This document shows positions 8,010 through 11,673 of a stretch of DNA of 11,673 bases, one piece after another. The DNA lies in assembly GCA_018679695.1 (NCBI GenBank), contig JAHHKH010000403.1:1-11673 (forward strand), written 5' to 3'. This DNA comes from Maribacter sp. (GTDB taxonomy: Bacteria > Bacteroidota > Bacteroidia > Flavobacteriales > Flavobacteriaceae). The notes beneath the pieces are model-generated. The model did no database searches and had not been told where the DNA came from. It worked only from the letters and a program-made list of their open reading frames with translations. The first letter of the stretch is position 1. Each line of letters opens with the position of its first letter. Both the position numbers and the translations under genes were made by a program.

Positions 8010-8768
8010 ATGAAAAAATTACTAGCCCTAATTATAATTATCACCGCTTTCGTTGGAAATGCCCAAAATGAAACTCTCTTCAGTAAGGCCACGGATTCGT
8101 ATAATGATGGGGACTACCAAAAAGCCATTGAATTCTATTCAGAAATTTTGGAAAATGGCCAACATTCGGCAGAGCTTTATTTCAATCTTGGTAATGCCCA
8201 TTATAAATTAAACCAGATAGCCCCAAGCATCTACAATTACGAGAAAGCGCTTTTGTTATCCCCGAATGATCCCGAAATCATGAACAATCTTTCGTATGCC
8301 CAAAATATGACTTTGGATGCTATTGAAATAATACCTGAGACTGGGTTGGCCAAAATATATAAGACCATAACCGGTATTATGACTTTTGATCAATGGAGTT
8401 ATACCGCTGTCGTTTTCATGATTCTTTTTGTGCTACTATACATTGCCTTCTATTATTTTAAATACGCGACCAAGAAGCGAATTGCATTCATTGGTAGTCT
8501 TGTATCACTTTTCATTTCTATTTTAACAGTGGTATTTGCATTTATTCAATATAAGGACTTTAGGGCTGATCGACCTGCCATAATTTTCGATAGCGAAGTC
8601 AAAATCAAGGCAGAACCCAATAATAGAAGTGAACCCATTTTCGTTCTGCATGAAGGGACCAAGGTGCATGTTCTTGACGAATTGAATGAATGGAATAAAA
8701 TCCGCATTGCTGACGGAAAGACCGGATGGGTCAAAAGCACTTCTATTGAATTGCTCAAGGATTTCTGA
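8010..8768 (+). CDS. batE: BatE, TPR and SH3b membrane protein
   Basis: A 252-residue protein that closes the Bat operon. In order: a signal peptide at 1-19 ending GNAQ, TPR units over about 20-100 (including ELYFNLGNAHYK), two membrane spans at about 132-150 and 158-181 joined by a short basic loop, and a C-terminal bacterial SH3 (SH3b) domain at about 188-250 with the typical G-x-x-GWV ending. With a cleaved signal peptide, both the TPR part and the SH3b part should face the periplasm. SH3b domains often bind cell-wall peptides, which fits an envelope role. The ATG is 3 nt after the batD stop. A run of eight T follows the stop directly, but no convincing stem precedes it, so the operon end is not clearly marked. 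Confidence 0.91.
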   Translation: MKKLLALIIIITAFVGNAQNETLFSKATDSYNDGDYQKAIEFYSEILENGQHSAELYFNLGNAHYKLNQIAPSIYNYEKALLLSPNDPEIMNNLSYAQNMTLDAIEIIPETGLAKIYKTITGIMTFDQWSYTAVVFMILFVLLYIAFYYFKYATKKRIAFIGSLVSLFISILTVVFAFIQYKDFRADRPAIIFDSEVKIKAEPNNRSEPIFVLHEGTKVHVLDELNEWNKIRIADGKTGWVKSTSIELLKDF

Positions 8769-8831
8769 TTTTTTTTAAAATATCCGCTAAAATTTTATTA
8801 TTTTGAGCGAAATGCACTTAATATAATAATC

Positions 8832-8881
8832 AAAGGTTTTCTCTTAAAACACTTCTGATTTCAGATAAAACAAAGACCTTT
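8832..8881 (+). promoter_or_regulatory. Possible stem-loop in the carbonic anhydrase leader
   Basis: In the 132-nt gap between batE and the carbonic anhydrase gene, AAAGGTTTT (8832-8840) can pair with AAAGACCTTT (8872-8881) over about nine pairs, including one G-U. A second small hairpin, TCTGA-TT-TCAGA (8854-8865), is nested inside. The structure lies 19 nt before the ATG. It is AT-rich and weak, and no matching U-tract makes it a terminator. No good TAnnTTTG element was found in this gap. It may be a leader structure or chance. Confidence 0.25.
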
Positions 8882-8900
8882 AAATCATAAACATAAGATT

Positions 8901-9533
8901 ATGCTATACTACAAGGATATTTTAAGAAAAAACAGGGAATGGGCTGCTTCAAAGCTTGAAAAAAATCCACACTATTTTGACAAAATGGCCAAAGGACAAA
9001 CTCCACCATTATTGTGGATAGGCTGTGCCGATAGTCGAGTGCCCTCAAGTGAGATAATAGGTGCCGAGCCTGGTGAGGTTTTCACCCATAGGAACATCGC
9101 TAATATGGTTATTCATACAGACATTAACATGCTCAGTGTGCTTGAATATGCTGTAAATGCACTAAAAGTCAGGCATATTATAGTCTGTGGCCATTATGGT
9201 TGCGGTGGTGTAAAAGCTGCCATGGGCCATAGCACTGTTGGTTTTGTGGGTAAATGGATTCGCCATATCAAGGATATTTACAATAAGTACAAAACGGAAG
9301 TAGATTCTATCGAAGATGAAAATGCCCGATGGAACCGATTGGTAGAATTGAATGTTCAAGAGCAAATAGTCGATTTGGCCAAAACTTCAATTGTCCAGAG
9401 TGCCTGGAAAAACGGACAGAATTTGTACCTACATGGTTGGGTATATGATATTAAAACCGGTATTGCCAATGACTTGGAAGTATCGATGGAAGATGCCTCC
9501 AAGTTAGATGACATTTATAAAATTCATCTCTAA
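8901..9533 (+). CDS. can: Beta-class carbonic anhydrase
   Basis: Interconverts CO2 and bicarbonate in the cytoplasm with a zinc cofactor. At 210 residues it is close to the usual length of Can-type enzymes. Zinc ligands are C42, H98 and C101, and the catalytic Asp-Arg dyad is D44 and R46, seen in GCADSRVP and GHYGCGG. A third region, NxxEQ-like (LNVQEQIVDL), and a late YLHGWVYDI strand also match the family. No signal peptide is present. The ATG at 8901 gives the typical N-terminus and there is no better alternative; no Shine-Dalgarno sequence is seen. The SulP transporter begins 24 nt after the stop, with no promoter between, so the two are very likely cotranscribed and work together in bicarbonate supply or pH balance. 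The symbol follows the E. coli enzyme of the same class. Confidence 0.95.
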   Translation: MLYYKDILRKNREWAASKLEKNPHYFDKMAKGQTPPLLWIGCADSRVPSSEIIGAEPGEVFTHRNIANMVIHTDINMLSVLEYAVNALKVRHIIVCGHYGCGGVKAAMGHSTVGFVGKWIRHIKDIYNKYKTEVDSIEDENARWNRLVELNVQEQIVDLAKTSIVQSAWKNGQNLYLHGWVYDIKTGIANDLEVSMEDASKLDDIYKIHL

Positions 9534-9557
9534 ACCAAAGTTAACAAAAACCAATTT

Positions 9558-11423
9558 ATGAAAAACTTATTTGCCCATTTTAGGGGTGACCTCCTAGGGG
9601 GCATTACAGCAGGAATTGTAGCCTTGCCACTGGCACTGGCCTTTGGGGTAAGTTCAGGATTAGGGCCAAGTGCCGGACTTTACGGTGCCATCTTCATTAG
9701 CTTTTTTGCTGCACTATTTGGCGGTACAAATACCCAAATTTCAGGTCCGACAGCTCCAATGACCGCGGTAAGTATGGTTGTAATCGCAGGTATTATTGCT
9801 GTCTATGACGGTAGTGTAGAAAAAGCACTTCCGGCAATTCTGACTGTCTTTTTATTAGCTGGCTTAATGCAAATAGGTTTGGGACTAATTGGTATAGGTA
9901 GGTACATTAGGTACATTCCCTATCCAGTGGTTTCAGGTTTTATGACGGCCATCGGCGTCATAATCCTAATCACGCAAATATTACCGGCCATGGGCTATTA
10001 CCCAAAAGAGGATGAAGCCTGGGTAGCACCCTTTAAACCCCAAGCGGAAGAACTGATATTAGAAAATATTCTTAGGGAAGAAGCTGGTGAAGGAATTCTG
10101 GTATTGGAAAATTTTAAGGAAACCATCGCAAGGGCCAACGAAGTCACCACTTCTGCAATAATGGAAGAGTCCAAAACATTGGCGGCCAAGGATGCCTCAG
10201 GTGTAATGGGAGCAATAAAAGTATTTCCTAGGGCGTTGAAAAATATCAATTGGTTGGAGTTGGGCTTAGCCTTGGCAACCATTTTTATAATCTACGGGTT
10301 CAAGCGTATCACCACTGCGGTACCCAGTACCTTAGTTGCCTTGATCTTGGTGTCTGGGGTTGCCTATGGATTTGGTTTGGATTATCGAACCATTGAAAAA
10401 ATCCCTGAAGGATTTCCAATGCCAAATTTAGAGATTTTCACAAGCTTTAATTTCGGGACCATTACACCCTTTATTTTCACTGCATTAACCCTAGCGTTAT
10501 TGGGAGCAATAGATTCGCTTTTGACATCGGTTGTTGCAGATAACATGACCAAAACAAAACACAAGCCCAATCAAGAGTTAATCGGTCAGGGCATTGGAAA
10601 TACGATTGCCAGTATATTTGGTGGTATTCCCGGGGCAGGTGCAACTATTAGAACCGTGGTCAACATCAATTCCGGTGGAAAGACCAGACTTTCTGGAATG
10701 ATTGCAGGTATTCTATTGCTGGTAATACTACTTGCCATGGGTCCTATCGCTTCACAGATTCCTGCTGCAGTTTTAGCTGGGATTCTAATTACCGTAGGAA
10801 TTGCCGTTATGGATTATAAGGGCCTTAAGGCGATTCCCAACCTGCCGAAAGATATCAGACTAGGTCCCTTAAAACTAAGTTCAGAGGTGATAGTCATGTT
10901 AGTCGTGTTGGTGCTTTCAACGTTCTGGAACTTGGTCTATGCGGTTGGTATAGGTTTGGTTATTGCCTCCTTGATGTTCATGAAAAAAATGGGAGATCTC
11001 ACAGGAGAAAGGTCTGATGTCAAATCTTTGGATAAAGAAAAAGCTTGGGCCGATGAGGCCGATTTTCCAAAGAAATTTGAGGAAGAAGTATTCATTAAAC
11101 ACATCAAAGGACCTCTGTTCTTTGGAACCACCAGTGAATTCCAAGCGTTGGCCGATCAGATACCCAGTACCGCATCCTATGTGATCATTCGATTGGGTCG
11201 TATGCAATATATGGATCAATCAGGACTCTATGCAATGGAGGATGTTTTACAGGAGTTGAACAAAAAGAATATAACCGTACTTTTTGTTAACTTGTTAAGA
11301 CAGCCTCGATATATGATGGAACGGATTGATATTATACCCGATTTTATCCCTGAGGAACATATATTCGACACTTTCAAGGAATGCGTCAAATGGATAAAAG
11401 AACATGTGAACAACAAACATTGA
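9558..11423 (+). CDS. SulP-family anion transporter with STAS domain
   Basis: A 621-residue inner-membrane anion carrier of the SulP/SLC26 family. The transport part has the expected marks: GDLLGGITAGIVALPLALAFG (10-30), GPTAPMTA (63-70) in the half-helix that forms the anion site, RYIRYIPYPVVSGF (115-128), the acidic helix LLGAIDSLL (D319) and the loop GGIPGAGATIRT (355-366). The C-terminus is a cytoplasmic STAS domain at about 508-615 with DQSG at 553-556. Residues 147-231 form a hydrophilic, acidic segment between predicted helices 5 and 6, much longer than I expect for the family. Substrate cannot be read from sequence: sulfate is the classic one, but the carbonic anhydrase 24 nt upstream favours bicarbonate. 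A strong terminator follows 22 nt after the stop. Family certain, substrate inferred. Confidence 0.94.
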   Translation: MKNLFAHFRGDLLGGITAGIVALPLALAFGVSSGLGPSAGLYGAIFISFFAALFGGTNTQISGPTAPMTAVSMVVIAGIIAVYDGSVEKALPAILTVFLLAGLMQIGLGLIGIGRYIRYIPYPVVSGFMTAIGVIILITQILPAMGYYPKEDEAWVAPFKPQAEELILENILREEAGEGILVLENFKETIARANEVTTSAIMEESKTLAAKDASGVMGAIKVFPRALKNINWLELGLALATIFIIYGFKRITTAVPSTLVALILVSGVAYGFGLDYRTIEKIPEGFPMPNLEIFTSFNFGTITPFIFTALTLALLGAIDSLLTSVVADNMTKTKHKPNQELIGQGIGNTIASIFGGIPGAGATIRTVVNINSGGKTRLSGMIAGILLLVILLAMGPIASQIPAAVLAGILITVGIAVMDYKGLKAIPNLPKDIRLGPLKLSSEVIVMLVVLVLSTFWNLVYAVGIGLVIASLMFMKKMGDLTGERSDVKSLDKEKAWADEADFPKKFEEEVFIKHIKGPLFFGTTSEFQALADQIPSTASYVIIRLGRMQYMDQSGLYAMEDVLQELNKKNITVLFVNLLRQPRYMMERIDIIPDFIPEEHIFDTFKECVKWIKEHVNNKH

Positions 11424-11445
11424 ACGTTTACAAAATGTAAAGTGT

Positions 11446-11475
11446 ACCGCGTCTTCGATAAAGGCGCGGTTTTTT
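11446..11475 (+). terminator. Rho-independent terminator after the SulP gene
   Basis: A ten-pair stem, ACCGCGTCTT (11446-11455) with AAGGCGCGGT (11461-11470), contains one G-U pair. It closes a five-base loop, CGATA, and is followed by six T (11470-11475). It starts 22 nt after the transporter stop and ends the carbonic anhydrase-SulP unit. The T-tract lies only on the + side, so it is not bidirectional. Confidence 0.9.
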
Positions 11476-11484
11476 ATGGCCTTC

Positions 11485-11519
11485 TTGTACCCAATACTTC
11501 ACTTAAAGTTATAAATTTG
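11485..11519 (+). promoter_or_regulatory. Candidate Bacteroidota promoter for pheS
   Basis: TAAATTTG at 11512-11519 is a perfect match to the Bacteroidota -7 element TAnnTTTG. A TTG at 11485-11487 could be the -33 element, but the 24-nt spacing is a little longer than usual. It sits just after the terminator and just before pheS. Transcription would begin near 11525, leaving a leader of about a dozen bases. The -7 call is good and the -33 call is weak. Confidence 0.6.
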
Positions 11520-11536
11520 TCCTCTTAGCTAAGAAC

Positions 11537-11673
11537 ATGATCGAAAAGATAAGGGAACATATCGCGGAAGTTGAAAATTTTACAGCCGATTCAAAGGAGG
11601 CGATCGAAACTTTTCGAATTAAGTATTTAGGTAAAAAAGGTGTGCTGAATGATTTTTTCGCCGAGTTTAAAAA
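11537..11673 (+). CDS. pheS: Phenylalanyl-tRNA synthetase alpha subunit (3'-truncated)
   Basis: Only the first 45 codons are in the window. They read MIEKIREHIAEVENF, then a short charged stretch, then FRIKYLGKKGVLNDFF and AEFK, the typical N-terminal coiled-coil arm of bacterial PheS that contacts tRNA-Phe. The KYLGKKG motif is the strongest marker. The full enzyme pairs with PheT to charge tRNA-Phe in the cytoplasm. The ATG at 11537 is the natural start, about 18 nt after the -7 element. The catalytic domain lies outside the window. The gene has its own promoter and is functionally unrelated to the genes upstream. Confidence 0.92.
   Translation, partial: MIEKIREHIAEVENFTADSKEAIETFRIKYLGKKGVLNDFFAEFK

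Noticed and set aside
8802..8831. TTTG followed by TAATAATC as a promoter for carbonic anhydrase
   Set aside because: The second half does not match TAnnTTTG; spacing alone is not enough.
9900..9917. Perfect tandem copy of AGGTACATT
   Set aside because: Encodes RYI-RYI within a motif that is typical of SulP proteins at this helix start; protein conservation explains it.

Overview
The window looks like part of a Bacteroidota genome, most likely a marine member of the Flavobacteriaceae. Four things point there. The gene content and order are those of the Bacteroides-type aerotolerance (Bat) operon. Several exported proteins have signal peptides ending in Ala-Gln. Shine-Dalgarno sequences are absent before almost every start. 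A perfect Bacteroidota-type -7 promoter element (TAnnTTTG) lies ahead of pheS. The DNA is moderately AT-rich, and all genes lie on the + strand.

Region 1 (1-8768) is a Bat operon cut at its 5' end: moxR (partial) - DUF58/VWA protein - two-membrane-span BatD-like protein - batA - batB - batC - batD - batE. From the DUF58 gene onward the genes overlap or sit 0-5 nt apart, so they are almost certainly cotranscribed and translationally coupled. The only real gap is the 84 nt after moxR, which carries a degenerate 7-nt repeat and an inverted counterpart. By family knowledge, the MoxR AAA+ ATPase works with VWA (metal-ion adhesion site) proteins. Here there are three: a cytoplasmic DUF58 protein and the membrane-anchored BatA and BatB. 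Periplasmic partners are supplied by BatC and BatE (TPR), BatD (beta-sandwich repeats) and the extra BatD-like protein. The system is linked to envelope integrity and stress or oxygen tolerance, but its molecular substrate is not settled.

Region 2 (8769-11475) holds a beta-carbonic anhydrase and, 24 nt downstream, a SulP-family anion transporter with a C-terminal STAS domain. The pair ends in a strong intrinsic terminator at 11446-11475. Pairing CO2/bicarbonate interconversion with a SulP carrier suggests bicarbonate transport. The transporter has an unusually long hydrophilic stretch between its predicted membrane helices 5 and 6.

Region 3 (11476-11673) holds a likely promoter and the first 45 codons of pheS (phenylalanyl-tRNA synthetase alpha subunit), which runs off the window.

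No clearly new multi-gene system is visible; the main blocks are known families. The least understood parts are the C-terminal periplasmic domain of the BatD-like protein, the loop insertion in SulP, the intergenic 7-nt repeat and the polyampholyte tract of BatC. There is no gene-free stretch longer than 300 bases.
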